Below are positions 32,983 to 44,740 of a stretch of 64,000 nucleotides of DNA, piece by piece. The first letter of the stretch is position 1. Each line of letters starts with the position of its first letter. The stretch lies in assembly GCA_026419785.1 (NCBI GenBank), contig JAODTK010005736.1:124001-188000 (forward strand), given 5' to 3'. The notes below the pieces were generated by a model that worked only from the letters and a program-made list of their open reading frames with translations, had not been told where the DNA came from and did no database searches. Position numbers and translations under genes: made by a program. Origin of the DNA: Sclerodactyla briareus. Its lineage: Eukaryota; Echinodermata; Holothuroidea; Dendrochirotida; Sclerodactylidae.

Positions 32983-34877
32983 CATGGGCGGCAATCACGG
33001 GGGGGGGGGGACGGGACATTTCCCCCCAATCTTTTTGGTGGGGGGAACATTATATCAATGTCCCCCCCCCATATTTTTGCTGGACGGTGAAAAAAAAAAT
33101 CCTATAACATACTACAGTACGCCATAACAAAAGTGTAACTCATCCTAATATCACTCATAGCATCCTTAAATGTTACGTTACGAGTCCGAAATACAAAAAA
33201 TTTCGCGCTGCGCGGCTGTATTCTATCTTTCCTTTACATTTATAATACCCTTGCTTCTTTAATACATAACTGTGTCGATTCTGGGAATATGTTTTTTTTT
33301 CTCCAACTGTCACCTTCAATTGTGGTGAACATATTTGGTAGGCCACACGGAGAAGTTGGGTTGGAAACATTTCATGTAGCACCCCCCCCCCCCTTCTCAC
33401 CCTACAACATTGCCGGAATTCCACTCTATTTCTTAACACTGCCCACCGTTTAGTCTACTTCTGCTCCTTCTTGTCCAGACTGGCTTTGCCAGCCTGCTTT
33501 GGTTCCTGTTTTGTTAATAAAAGATGAACTATATTAACGAAACACCACAGTGCATGGTACGTGCTACATCAGTATGGAGGTTTTTACGTGATTGACGTCG
33601 GAGGTCAAATAAAGGCGCGAAGGGAGAAAATTCTGAGACGGATGAATTTGGACGAACAATTTGAACGGGAAACAAATCTGAAAAATGCTCCACTTGTCAT
33701 GCTGACTGGCTCAAATCTTTTTATACCATGCCCGAAAAAATGCACACATTTTACATGATAGTGATGTTCAAGCAATTTTCAATCTGCGGGCCGCAGCGTC
33801 CAACCCAATTGGAAGAGTTCTCGATGAAGTCGCTAAACATAGCCTTGGTAAAATGGAACCCACGATGAAGAAATGTACGGATTAACATCGATGATCTTTT
33901 CGGAAATCTATCGATTGTCAATCAATGATTTCTGACTGCCATAAGTCACGGGAAGTGCACTACCTGCAACCTGGGGGGTGGTGGGAGTGGGGGGGGGAGG
34001 GTTCCTAATACTACTTTTCTTGTACCTACGCGTCACGAGTGTGGCGCGAATTGTATGAATAAGCCAGTGACAATTTTGCTTCAAGGGCGTCTTGAGATGA
34101 AATTTCATTGTAACTTGGTGGATGTTTGCTACTGCCATAAACCATGGAAGTACGTTTCCGCATTCTGGGGGATTCCTAAGGCTCAAATTTACTTGTTACC
34201 CTACGCGTTCCAGCGGATGCTGCCCCAATTGTAAGGTATGATATCGATCAGATTTTTCAAGAAACGTTTCTGAAATTACATTTCTGAAAATTATTGCCAA
34301 TTCCCATGCTTTGCGCACTGCCATACGGCCCGGAACGGTTCATTTCCTGCATCTGGGGGGTCTGTAAACGAAAATTTTCCTTTTACTCTATGCTTCCACT
34401 GATGGTGGCGCTAGACCCACAATTGTAAGAAATAGACTCGATTCATTCCTTCAAGAACGTTTCTTGAAATATGAATTTTGAAATTGATTGCCAATTCTCG
34501 TGACAGTTGGCTCACTGCCATAAGCGGTCCGTAAGTGCCATTTCCTGCATCCTGTGGTTCTGTAAAATGAAAATTTTCCTTATACCCGTCATCGACCGCG
34601 TCAACCACCGACGTGGCCCCAATTGTACAGAATAAACATTGATCATTTCCCTCAAGAATGTTTCTTGAAATAAAACATTCGGGAATTTTTGCCAATTTTA
34701 GGGATGTTGCTTACTGCCATATGGCCCCGAAGTGCCGTTCCTGCACTGGGGGTCCTGTAACACAAAAAAATTCCCCCTTGTACGCTACTGCGCCAAACCC
34801 ATGTGTGCGCATCCGCTTAGATGGTGCTGACCTCATATCCCCCCCCCCCCAATATTTGGTACAGATCGCCGCCCCTG
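32983..34877. mobile_element. Complete non-autonomous hAT-like element, copy 3
   Basis: Left end catgggcggcaatc (32983) and right end gatcgccgcccctg (to 34877) are inverted repeats with 12 of 14 positions agreeing. The flanking octamers ttattagg (32974-32981) and ttactagg (34878-34885) agree at 7 of 8 positions, with one extra G between the left octamer and the terminus. The left half aligns with 15828-16680. The right half holds five ~195-bp monomers. No transposase frame is present; ORFs inside are not conserved in the other copy. Confidence 0.8.
33935..34877 (+). repeat. Five tandem ~195-bp monomers inside the element
   Basis: The word actgccata (or a close variant) recurs at 33935, 34131, 34317, 34514 and 34713, spacings 196, 186, 197 and 199. 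Each unit has in order: that word, a tttcctgcatctgggg-like word, (c)ttgtac, a tggtggc module, caattgta.gaata, and ttcaagaacgtttcttgaaat, which is itself an inverted repeat. The last unit ends at the transposon terminus. Confidence 0.85.
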
Positions 34878-34974
34878 TTACTAGGTGTAGGGGGCACAAA
34901 ATCAGGCCATAGCTGAAATGACGTACCGCAGTTCTCGCCGCCTTTTTCCCAGTATTTATTTCTGTCTGTCTTTA

Positions 34975-35042
34975 TTTATGTATGTATGTATGTATGTATG
35001 GATGTATGTTTAGTATGTATTATGATATGTATGTATGTAATG
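34975..35042 (+). repeat. (GTAT)n microsatellite
   Basis: Near-perfect tatgtatgtatg repeats with a few interruptions. Similar motifs in the other orientation occur at 58930-59070 and 59466-59546. Confidence 0.9.
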
Positions 35043-35279
35043 AAGAAAGGAAGCGTAGAACGACGTACGTTTAGAGAGCCCCGATTTCATTTGTCACTCA
35101 CCTACGCGAACTTGGTTCTTCATCGCTTTGGGACCCCCCCCCCCCCCCACTCCCGATCGAGGGTTGTCCATCCCTGTCACATTATACCGGCGCCGAGACC
35201 TCCAGAAAATGGCTGGTATGCGTTCTTCTCAACTCTGCTAAACAGCGTCAATGCCCCCACTGCGACTTACTATGGGTAG

Positions 35280-35357
35280 CATCAATAATACATACTAATA
35301 ATAAAAATAATCATAATAATAAAGATAATATAATAATAATATAATAATAATAATAGC
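35280..35357 (+). repeat. (AAT)n/(ATA)n microsatellite
   Basis: Imperfect aataataat repetition with single-base slips. Confidence 0.9.
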
Positions 35358-36139
35358 AACGTTTCATTGGTAAATAACATAACTCGGTTCAAACACCCTA
35401 CCCTATTTTTCATTTTCATGTGTTTTACTACATTAGTCCATAGCTATAGCATTCGAATTGTATCAGTAATAATATATCGGCCTTTTTTCCCATTCGAACA
35501 GTGCAATATAGGCACCATCATAATCTTTCACTTGTTGTGAGCTCCATTTCCTAATTACGGGTTCTTTACCACTTGTTATTGCGTACCACCCCCACCTCAC
35601 TGGCTATGGCAATGAAAGAACCTAAAATAATAAAATCCCAAAAACAACAACAGGACACCTTATAGCCTCCACAGGCGGTCTGGCTATTGATATATTGCGC
35701 AAAACTCGCCAACCTCCTCATGTCTCAATGCGGATGGCGCGATACGAAAATCGTAGGAACTATCATAGAAATAACAACGAGAGTTTGGCCGCGGGTTTCT
35801 CTTCGCAGTTTGAAAGAAAGCAATCAAGGCAATGTCCGTCACACTTTTGAATTTTTGCATGTGCGAGACTGTGATTCCCTACGTGTGATGCCCTGGTTCA
35901 AGTAAATGTACGAGTATGTGATTTTCTTTACGTGGGCAATAATAAACTTACACTCTTCATTTTTAACTTTGACTTGAACAAAATGCACAAACACAACTAA
36001 GACGTGATAAAAGGAATTCTGCCAGCTACGGGTGATTGCACGGATGTGCTCCACCGAATATAACTAAAACAAAAGCCAAAAGGCTCAGTGATTACCATGA
36101 CGGATCCTGACCTTATCAAGCTCAAGCATTGTCAGACTT

Positions 36140-36620
36140 CACTTGGACTCAATTGTAGTACGTGTTAACAAGATTTTCGACTTTGGCTCTCTCGCACCTC
36201 AGCTTCCTTTGATCTGAACCCCGAATATAGGGATCATGTACTCATTATGGGGACCCATATACCAAGTATTAGCTCATCCATCCGGGTGGGATCGAGTATC
36301 TTGTTAACGACGAAAATTTGACCACCATTATCCATTTTCATATTTTATCCAATTTTATCCTAACGCTGACCCCTGGTTTCCTACAAAAACAATGGGGTTC
36401 ATGTACTCCTCATAAGAAAGCTGCACCGCCCAATTTAAACCTGTTGGACTAGGCATTTGGACTTAATCGTGTAAACCAAGATTTTAGACTTTGCCTCTCT
36501 TGCTCTCGATGACTTTCGGACCGGGGACCAAACATTAGGGATCATGTACTCATCATGGACCCTATCCAAGGAATGAACCTGAATCCCTTCACGTGGGTTC
36601 GAGTTATCGTGTTAACACGA
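36140..36620 (+). repeat. Diverged repeat block with tcgtgttaacacga words
   Basis: At least two ~300-bp units share agggatcatgtactcat, (c)aaacctgttgg-like words and gttaacaagatttt/gtgttaacacga. The same vocabulary recurs at 37665-38260, largely as reverse-orientation counterparts (acacgataactc, gagtacatgatccct). Confidence 0.55.
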
Positions 36621-36629
36621 CGAGGCGTC

Positions 36630-36705
36630 ACACTCACGCACCTCCACACACAGCACACACCACCACACAGCACACACGCGTACACACCACTACACACACA
36701 CTGTC
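36630..36705 (+). repeat. (CA)n-rich microsatellite
   Basis: Interrupted cacacaccac/cacacagcacac stretch between the two blocks that share the gttaacacga word. Confidence 0.85.
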
Positions 36706-37664
36706 ATGACTGCATATAAGTCATCTGATTTTGAGAAGGGACAGGGGTAGTTAGGCCCCGCCTCTATCTCCACACACGCTTTGTGTGAACCTCCACTCTC
36801 CCGCACTCCTGTCAAGTCTTAGAAGATACAAATTCAAAGGTTTCGTCTCTATGGGTGAAGCAGCCTACCCAGCAGCGCCCCGTGCCTCAAGCTGTTGCTT
36901 TAGTTTGTGCACTCGCTCAAAACTTCGCGCGGACTAGATGCTCAATAGTAGGCAATGTCTCATATCTGGGGCCGATTTGGACCAAAGGAGTCGTCTAGAA
37001 CTTGCTCGATCATGCAATAAACTAAATGAGAGTACCGTATTTTCATGCACCTGTCGCTGGGTCGTCTGACTAGCCCTCCAACGGATACAGTTAATGAGAT
37101 CATACTGCTATTGTGTCAAAGAGGACCACTGGCCGTCGACGTGAATAGTGGCACTGAATAGGCTCACGGGAATTGCACACATCCTAACAGTACAAAGCTC
37201 TAGCCTACATAGTGTCCCCCGGCCTCATTACATACTAAAACACGGTAGGAATTGTTTTAATTTGTTTTAAATAGTGGTGACAGGTTTAAAAAACAGGCCT
37301 TATTGATGGCGCTCTGGTGAGAATCTCGTCTATGACCCCAAACATTCAGTTAGAGCATGCGCCTCGAACCGTGAACAGGCTTATGCTTATCATACAGCAT
37401 ATCTCTACTGAGCATCACACATTAACTTCAAACCACAATCAACCACATGAGTTTAACAGTGCTTCTAAAGAGCATGTATGGAGGCAATTTGTTGAGGCCT
37501 TTTACCTCGATGATCGGTACATAACATAGATGCTCGCGAATCATAAGGCTAATGAGGCATGCGTGAGTCAATTTGGTAGTGTTTAGATCCACACTGTATA
37601 AGGTTCCGCCATCTGACCAACTTGTCACCAAAAAGTGTGTGGTGTGTTGTCGATGGGGTGTGTG

Positions 37665-38260
37665 AGCCTATATCTTGTTAACACGATTAACTCGACCCCA
37701 CTTGGATGGGTGAAGTTCAAACTTGTATAGGTATATGGGTTCCCCGTAACAAGTACATGATCCCTATTGTTTTGGGTTCAGGTCCAAGGTCATCTGAGGT
37801 CAAGAGAAGTAAGTGATCAAGTATGAAAATCTTGGTAACACGATAAATCCAGGATACATGGTCCGGTTGGTGATGAAATTTGGTATATGCAGATTTCGTC
37901 TTATGGAGAATACAAGAACCCTATTGTTTTTTGATGAGACTGTGGTAAGATTTGGGGGGAATTGGGGGGAAATTGGAAATGAAAAAATTGATAATTGGCA
38001 AATTTTAGCTCGTTAACACGATAACTCAATTCCACTTGGATGAAACTCTACTGGCATGGGATATGGGTTCCCAATAATGAGTACATTATCCCTATTGTTT
38101 TGGGGTCTGATCCAAGGCCATCTTAGGCGGAAAATGGAATAAAATTTGTGAAAAATGATATTTTGACTAATTTCAGACGTGTAAAAAGACCCTCACCTGG
38201 ATGGATTGAGTTATACTTGGTATGTGAGTATAATGAGTACGTGATCCCTATGTAATCTTG
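37665..38260 (-). repeat. Diverged repeat block, partner of 36140-36620
   Basis: Three units with ttgttaacacgat.aactc, ccacttggatg, atatgggttcccc, agta(c)atgatccctattgtttt and ggtccaaggtcatct. The order of the catgta/tacatg words is reversed relative to 36140-36620. Confidence 0.55.
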
Positions 38261-38779
38261 TGAGACAGTTGGGAGTTGCTACGGCTTCAGTAATACGACA
38301 TGAGAAAAATCACCGTGTCCGGAGTCTTTACACCACGACAAGTCTGTGCTCGTCACTCGACTTCCAGGGTGTTTACCGAATTTCCGGAACCACTGTCGGT
38401 GTCACTTGGAATGACAGTTTCCAGAAATAAAATTCGATAATTCTTCAAACATTAATTATAAACAGATTTCGTCAGGTACTTGAAATCCAAGGTGAGAATA
38501 GATATTCACGCATAGAGCCCCATTGGAAACTGAACCTGCTTTTTCTTTTTTTGTATTTCAGTGTGTCCTCGCACGGCCCTTCATCTCCATGCTTCATCCT
38601 ATCCTGATTAAACCTGTGCCGGAAATGGCAGCAACTTCGGTTGTTCATAATAACTTCAGCAAGATTGGTAGCGAAAATGGGGGTTGAGGGGGGGGGGATG
38701 GGGGGGGGGCGGGTGGAACTAAAGGGAAGTGCGCCCTCATAATGACGTCACCACTTCCGATTGCAAATGAGTACAACTT

Positions 38780-38940
38780 AGGGACACTAGGACACATGCT
38801 GTTGTAATATTTGCAAAAATTAACAGCTGCAAAACCTCTATTGAACTGCAAAAAACAGTTTTGGTGTTAAAAATTCGATGATCACTTGAGGTTCGTGGGG
38901 GGTCTGAACCACAGCCCCCACCACCTCCCCTCCAATGGGC
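38780..38940 (+). repeat. Dispersed repeat family 4, copy A
   Basis: Aligns with 57185-57360: acagct(g)caaaacctc, gaactgcaaaaaac, tttt(g)gtgttaaaaa, cacttgag, ggggg(t)ttgaccc-type end. Confidence 0.65.
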
Positions 38941-39329
38941 GAGACGAGACTGATGCAAGAGGGAGCCAGATCAGGGAGGACACAGCCACTATTCTCACAA
39001 ACTGATCACATGCTTATCAACGATGTGTGCCAACAATGTTCCCAGGAGTCACATCAGGCGAGATGACTCGTATCAACTCACCCGCAGTCCCGGGAGATTG
39101 CTGTTCTCAATATCCAATCAATGATCATGACGACCGTTAGTAGAGAAGCCGCTATCAGAATGTTTTGATGGGATGCACATTCCAGCCTACAATCAATGGG
39201 AACGTTACAGCTCCGGCAAGACGATAATTGCATTGTGGACTGTAAGATGTACGACTTGGGACAGATCAATCTGATACAGTCAAGTTGTCCCAATTGACTA
39301 CTAGACTGCTATGAAATATTGAACGTTTA

Positions 39330-39363
39330 TGATCATCATCATCGTCATCACATCATCATCACC
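39330..39363 (+). repeat. (ATC)n microsatellite
   Basis: atcatcatcatcgtcatcac with two interruptions. Confidence 0.8.
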
Positions 39364-40070
39364 AATGTGTGTATGAAAACTGATAGAGGTGACGAAGTCA
39401 AACGCCCGTTTTAGCAGGCTACTGTTTCCAAACGGCGTACAGGTAATTTGGTACGTAATTATACCAATATATGTATATTGGTAATATATCACTCAGGACT
39501 TTGAAGTTGGTCATACCTAGGCAACATATATTCTGATGTTAGGCACGTTCCAAGTTCGGTTAAGGCTATTACCCATACCACCCCTCAACCTCACTTGGTC
39601 CGGATAATGATGGGAACATAAATAGTCAGATCAAACAACCACATGAAACACTATTATAACAATCCGCCTATTGACTGATTGACATGTTCCGCAAAAATGC
39701 CCAAATTCATCACGTAGCAAAAAACAGATAAATTCTCCACAGACAAATTCCCACATTAGGGGGCGCTAAGAATCAATTACCAAGTACACCGACCGTCGTT
39801 TTGCTGTGGAAAAATTTAAGGTCAATGGTCATGTAAAATTGACTTCACTTTTGGTGCTTTCTGTTTGTTCACCTTTGACAGCCTCGTTTCCCTCCCCTGT
39901 GCCACTCAGTTTACAGCAAATCTGTTACATACCATTCCTTTAACATGATTCATTTCTGTATTTCTGTACATTCTGTCATGGTTAGTACGTTCTGAATCTC
40001 ATTTTGCACACATTCACTGAATTTCCTGGTGCAAATTCCGCCTTATATAATGGTGTTATCCAACCGGTTG

Positions 40071-40257
40071 CCGGACAACACCCACCCGTCAATTCCACCC
40101 GGACAAGTTCACCGCAATCCCCCTCAAACGGAATGTTTTTCATGGTCCATAATTCGGGTTAGGGTCTAAATTTAGGGTCCCGTTTGACCTAACTCCCCCT
40201 AACATTCCGTTGAGGGGGAATTGTCCGGTGGAAATTGTCCGGGTGGGAATTGTCCGT
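40071..40257. mobile_element. Small inverted-repeat element (MITE-like), ~187 bp
   Basis: The left arm, 40071-40136, is inverted-complementary to the right arm, 40201-40257 (aacattccgttgaggggg ... attgtccgggtgggaattg). Each arm is built from short direct repeats of ccggacaattccacc type; the left has one extra. The centre contains gggttagggtctaaattta, with telomere-like ttaggg words. No coding potential. Confidence 0.7.
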
Positions 40258-41800
40258 CACGTTTATACCATCTCCATACTCTTCTTCTTTTCCCTCATCC
40301 GTCGTTTTCCAACACTGGGCTTTTCTTGTTTTTCGCAAAAAATGTTCGTTTTTCTCACACGTTTGCCGCGAGATTATGCATTGTCATTCCTGGTCCATCA
40401 TGGACGCAATTTCAAGCATTACATTAGACGTGCTTTTGGTGAACCTACCAGGATTGATGTATATGGCTCTGCTTCAACGATGGTGGCGTTTCGACCAACG
40501 GTGGATGTTCAACTGGAGCAAAACGAGATTATCCATGGCAGAAGAATAGCAGAGTGGTTATGAGTGAGTCTAAATGTTTAGACGATTGTGTCTTTGATAA
40601 TCGCCCTGGCATACGGGTCAATTACAAGTTGTTTTTACATATGTAATCAGTGGTGTAACCCTGATGTAGGGGGTTATACCCTGGATCTGTAGGTGGAGTA
40701 GTTGTAGCTATCAACGTTCGATGGTTGCGAGGATCGCACGTATGAGTCATCGAGTCCTTGAACGACGACTAGTAATGAGTGACGCTCTACCAACCGCCGG
40801 GTTCGATTTCCCAGCAGTCACCGCGCGTTTTCCACGCACTGTACTCGCAGAACTTTGCGGTGTCGAGATCTCGGTCATCACTTTCATGGTTCCGCTGTAA
40901 ATTGCAGTTGGACTTTCGTGGGGTACTGGCTTTGTTACACAGGGATGTAGTCAAGGACTAGGCTCGCATCTCGAATATTCTCTAAGGGCCGGCTCGACTT
41001 TCGAGACCGAGAAACCGAGACCCAGCTATACCTAACCTACAGTGTAACTAGCACTCAAGATGTGAGGCGGTCCTCGGTCCTCGGCCTACTCCGTTCGCGA
41101 CTACAACCCTGTTGTTACGGGGTCTTTGCAATAAATCTCGTCAGTCGGGCTGTGAGATCACGTTGACTTCCGCTCGCTCCCGGTTCCGAGAAGCTGGAAG
41201 TGGTCGAGTCCTGGAGTCCCAGAATCGTCTTCGTAGAGGACGTAGAAGGACGGTCCCGGGAGCAGGTTTAGATCGGTTACACCCCGGGCGGCACCGAGGG
41301 TTTCCACGATAGCTGGGCAGATTTTGGGCATGGATGTCCTGACATGGTGTCCAAAAAAAGGATGGGGTCAAAAAATCGCACCCCCCCTTTCGATTTTTTG
41401 AGTCATAATACTGCTTAGATGCAAAATGGGTGGCCACTTTGGTACACTTTGTAAGTGTAGTAGCTACGTCAAACGATTTTGACAAAATCCTCAAATTTCC
41501 TGGAAAAAATTACAATGCATGCAAGCAAGTTATCCAGCAGGTCCTACGTTCATTTCGATACCCCGACAAAAAATAAATGAAACTGTACCTACGTTCTGTA
41601 CAGTAGGCAGCTACTTTTGCAAAAACTTTTCGTTCTCTTTCAAATTCGAAGATATCTAAGGCGTAAAAATCGGCCATGGGCGGAGTGAGCACGCATTGCC
41701 CGTGGTCACACATAAGGCCGGAAGGCGTGCGAAGTTTGCAAGTTAAGTTGAGTCCTTTCACCTAACGGTGGCTCATAATGCCACAGTGTTCTCAAGACCA
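40258..41800. other. No gene recognised
   Basis: Overlapping ORFs at 40210-40563 occupy three frames of one stretch and share no motif with known proteins. Their starts lie inside the inverted-repeat element. A gggttcgatttcccag word near 40800 resembles a tRNA T-loop but has no matching partner. Confidence 0.35.
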
Positions 41801-42515
41801 GTAAAATATCAGGGCGTAGCGAAGGGTTATTAAAGTTGGGGTGTAGAGATGATGTTTTGCCGACGGACCGGCAATGGTGACTGATTGGGGGAGGGGTTTT
41901 AAGGGGAGGGGGGTCCCCCTCCCCCCTTTGAAATTTGACATGAAAACGCCTCAGATGCAATCTGGTGCAATAATTTCGTTAAAAAAAAATTGGTGCGTTC
42001 CGTACTTACTCGACCCCGCTCACCACGTACGCGGGGACCCTTTCAATTTGGAAGCCGGGAAAATTCTGCCAGAAATTCCTAAACAATGAACCGATTTATT
42101 GCAGCTCGCGGGTATGAAGGAGACCATCGATACACACTGCGCGCGAAGCCGCGAAAAAATTTGGACACTTCAATTGGGGCAATTGATCAAATTTTCAGTC
42201 ATTTAGTACAAATTCCAGACAATATTTCCACTTTTGCACTTTTGCCACTGCTGATGTCCCGCCTTAAATCGAATATTGCATTGTTAAGTTCTGGGAAATC
42301 TTTCTTAATTGTTTTCAGCAAAATGGCTCCGATAATAATGTAATCTCTGGACTATAGGGGACCAAATAGGAAACAAAAACTGTCAAAGAACTGACAAACT
42401 CATGAAAAAAAAGACTGTCACCAAACCCCCCCCCCCCCAACGCCTAAGTACGCTTCATTTCCCCCTTTTGCCGAAATGGCCGACAGACTCGGTCACTCTA
42501 AGTACACTGACAGGC

Positions 42516-44275
42516 CAAGGGCGGCGATTCATGGTTGGGTGGAGGTCAGGGGGGGCCGGGGGTGGGGGGGACGGGCGGGGCGGGGACGGCCGGTCCCCCC
42601 AATATTTGGGTTGGGGGGGACGCTATGCATTTGTCACCCCCAAATATTTGAGACCGACTGCTATTCTATGACACTGTATCGACATATCCCATCAGCAACC
42701 ATGGTTTAAAACAAAGCATGATGACCTAAATGATCGAGTTGAGGGAATTCTGCGGCTCCATTTTCGAAAATTTTTGTTTTGCGCGATGTAGAGCGCGAGT
42801 ATCTCATGTGTCGATAGTGTTCAGACATAGGATGTGCCTTCTGCAGATATATGATGTTCCCTCAACAAAAAAGGCCTGAAATTTAATCGGGTTGTTCTCA
42901 GTATATCAATGAGAAGAGGGGTTCTCCTCCAATCCCTTTCGTTTACATAAGACTAGATTCACCAGCTTAAGGTGTATCTCTCCATCATGGGACGTGTCAA
43001 ACGAATCGCTATCTGGAGGTGAAGGAGGTTGAGGCGACTGAGGTAAGTCTACCACCTGGCGGAAAGCTGTGATTTTTTATTTATTTATGGTGCGACCACG
43101 TTGAAAGTTTGAGGGGCCAATAGCCTGTGCACATACTATCACATGAGGGGCACACGGTGCGCATCGAAAATGCAACCCCGGGAACGCCACAAATTATCGT
43201 GTCAGATAAGACAGGATTCAAAATTCAAGGAAGAAAGGGCTGGCCAAAGTGAAGTCCAAATATTGCCTGGAATGTTTGATGGAAGCCCAAAAGTGTAAAA
43301 CTTCTGTGGTCTTTGAAGGGGAAGTAATGTTGGGCGATCGAGGCATATCTACCACCTGGCGCGGACCTATGATTTGGTTTTGGCAAAAAGTCATAGGTCT
43401 ATCGCAAATTAAAATAGAGGTATCGGCAAACAGTCAATTTATGGGTGCCACCCCTTTTTTGAAAGTTGGTTGCGTGTACGGTGCACAATACTAAGGGGGC
43501 AGGCAACGGTGCGGGTGGAAAAACCCCATAAAATAGTCCCATCGAAGATTCGGCCAGGAACTCCACCATTTCGTTGCAAATACATGATTAAAATTTTTGG
43601 TGACGACAAGTTTATATCCAAATATTGCCTTTTCTTTTAGATTGAATCCCAAAGTTGTAAATTTTCCCGCGCTGCAACGCTTCGCCGCGCAGTTGCGGTT
43701 TTAACTTCTGTGTTTTACTCATTTGGACACAAGTCTGGCTCCAAGTAGAAATGTTTCCCCTCCCATGCGCTTGTGGTTCGCAAAGAAGATAAAAAACGGG
43801 GGCCGTAATCTTAGTAAAAAAACTCAGGCTGCCCTATCGTAAGTATGGTTAAACAGAAGTGGTCAGTGCAATGTCGATATTTGGTCAAATTGGATCCTGC
43901 AAACATCTCGCGCTTCGCGCGAACGTGCTGGTGGTTGGCATTGTCCATTTCGATTGATCCGTTCATGACTGAAACCTCAACTTGGTTCATCGTATTTTCA
44001 GAATGTCACACAACCCAACGCAAACCTGAAATTGTATCCCCTATTGCGGGATAAGGTTTTTGGAGAACCTTCCCTGCAATAAAAAACAGGTTGTTATCAA
44101 GGTTCGGAATGCTGCTGATGTCCCAGGAGCATGGGAAGTGTCGTTTTTCCTGCAATCTAGGGGGTCTGGCAAACTAAAAATTTTCTTGTACGCTACACGC
44201 GCCAACCTGTGGTGGTGCTCCGCTTAGATGGTATTCCTCTGGCGTCCCCCCAACGCCAACCAAATGCCGCCCTTG
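42516..44275. mobile_element. Complete non-autonomous hAT-like element, copy 4
   Basis: Left end caagggcggcgat (42516) and right end atgccgcccttg (to 44275) are inverted repeats. The flanks are ctgacaggc (42507-42515) and ctgacggc (44276-44283), a duplication with one indel. The left 150 bp resembles copies 2 and 3 (tccccccaatatttgggttggg). The right two thirds matches 1-1045, including two to three ~300-380-bp units with taccacctggcgg. Its last 120 bp is one terminal monomer of the ~195-bp type. So its ends are shared with copies 2 and 3 but its interior differs. Confidence 0.8.
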
Positions 44276-44740
44276 CTGACGGCTAACCCTGGCCGTCCAT
44301 TAGCTATTTTTTGCCGACGTTCCACTCTCTTGTCGGCGCTGAATGGGTCAATTACATGAAGAGCCAAAAGTCGAACCTATTCCGATAATAAGTCTGCTCC
44401 GTTTTTTTTTTTTTTTTCTTTCTATTCCATTTCCCATTCCCTGCCTTCCCCTCACTCCCTTCTTCCCTTCTCCTTTCCCTTTCCCCTTTCTCTTTTTCCT
44501 CCTCTTTCCTCTTTTCCTCTTCTCCTCTTCTCCTTCCTCCTCTCCTCTTCGCTCTTCTTTTCCGTCCCTCTTTCTCCTTGTTTTGCCGACAGACCGAAAA
44601 TTTGCCGACGGCATGAGATTATTGCTCGCTACGGCCCTGGTGACAACGCTAACATTTTCGAACGCTATATTACCAACAGTTTGAGTCTCGATTTGAGTCT
44701 CGATGAGACGAAGAAATACCTACGTTGGATACTATTTTTG
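44276..44740 (+). other. Repeat-rich flank with polypyrimidine tract
   Basis: Contains ttgccgac words near 44318, 44583 and 44602 and a terminus-like gctcgctacggccctg at 44624-44639. The reverse complement of that terminus resembles cagggcgtagcgaagg at 41810-41825. This may be an older element (41810-44639) into which copy 4 was inserted, but the octamers taaaatat and gtgacaac do not match. Confidence 0.35.
44455..44550 (+). repeat. 96-base pure polypyrimidine tract
   Basis: Only C and T from 44455 to 44550, with mirror-like ctcttttcctcttctcctcttc segments. The Lys/Arg/Glu-rich antisense ORF is a shadow of this composition. Confidence 0.9.

Noticed and set aside
34986-35279. 97-codon ORF starting MYVCMDVCLV
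   Set aside because: Its first part is the GTAT microsatellite and the rest is without motifs.
40210-40563. 117-codon ORF with overlapping ORFs in the other two forward frames
   Set aside because: It starts inside the inverted-repeat element and has no motif, splice or promoter support.
40745-40830. tRNA-like words gggttcgatttcccag and cgctctaccaac
   Set aside because: The T-loop-like word is on the plus strand and the D-arm-like word reads as minus strand, so no cloverleaf can be formed.
44343-44684. 113-codon hydrophobic Ser/Phe/Pro ORF and antisense Lys/Glu ORF
   Set aside because: Both arise from the polypyrimidine tract.
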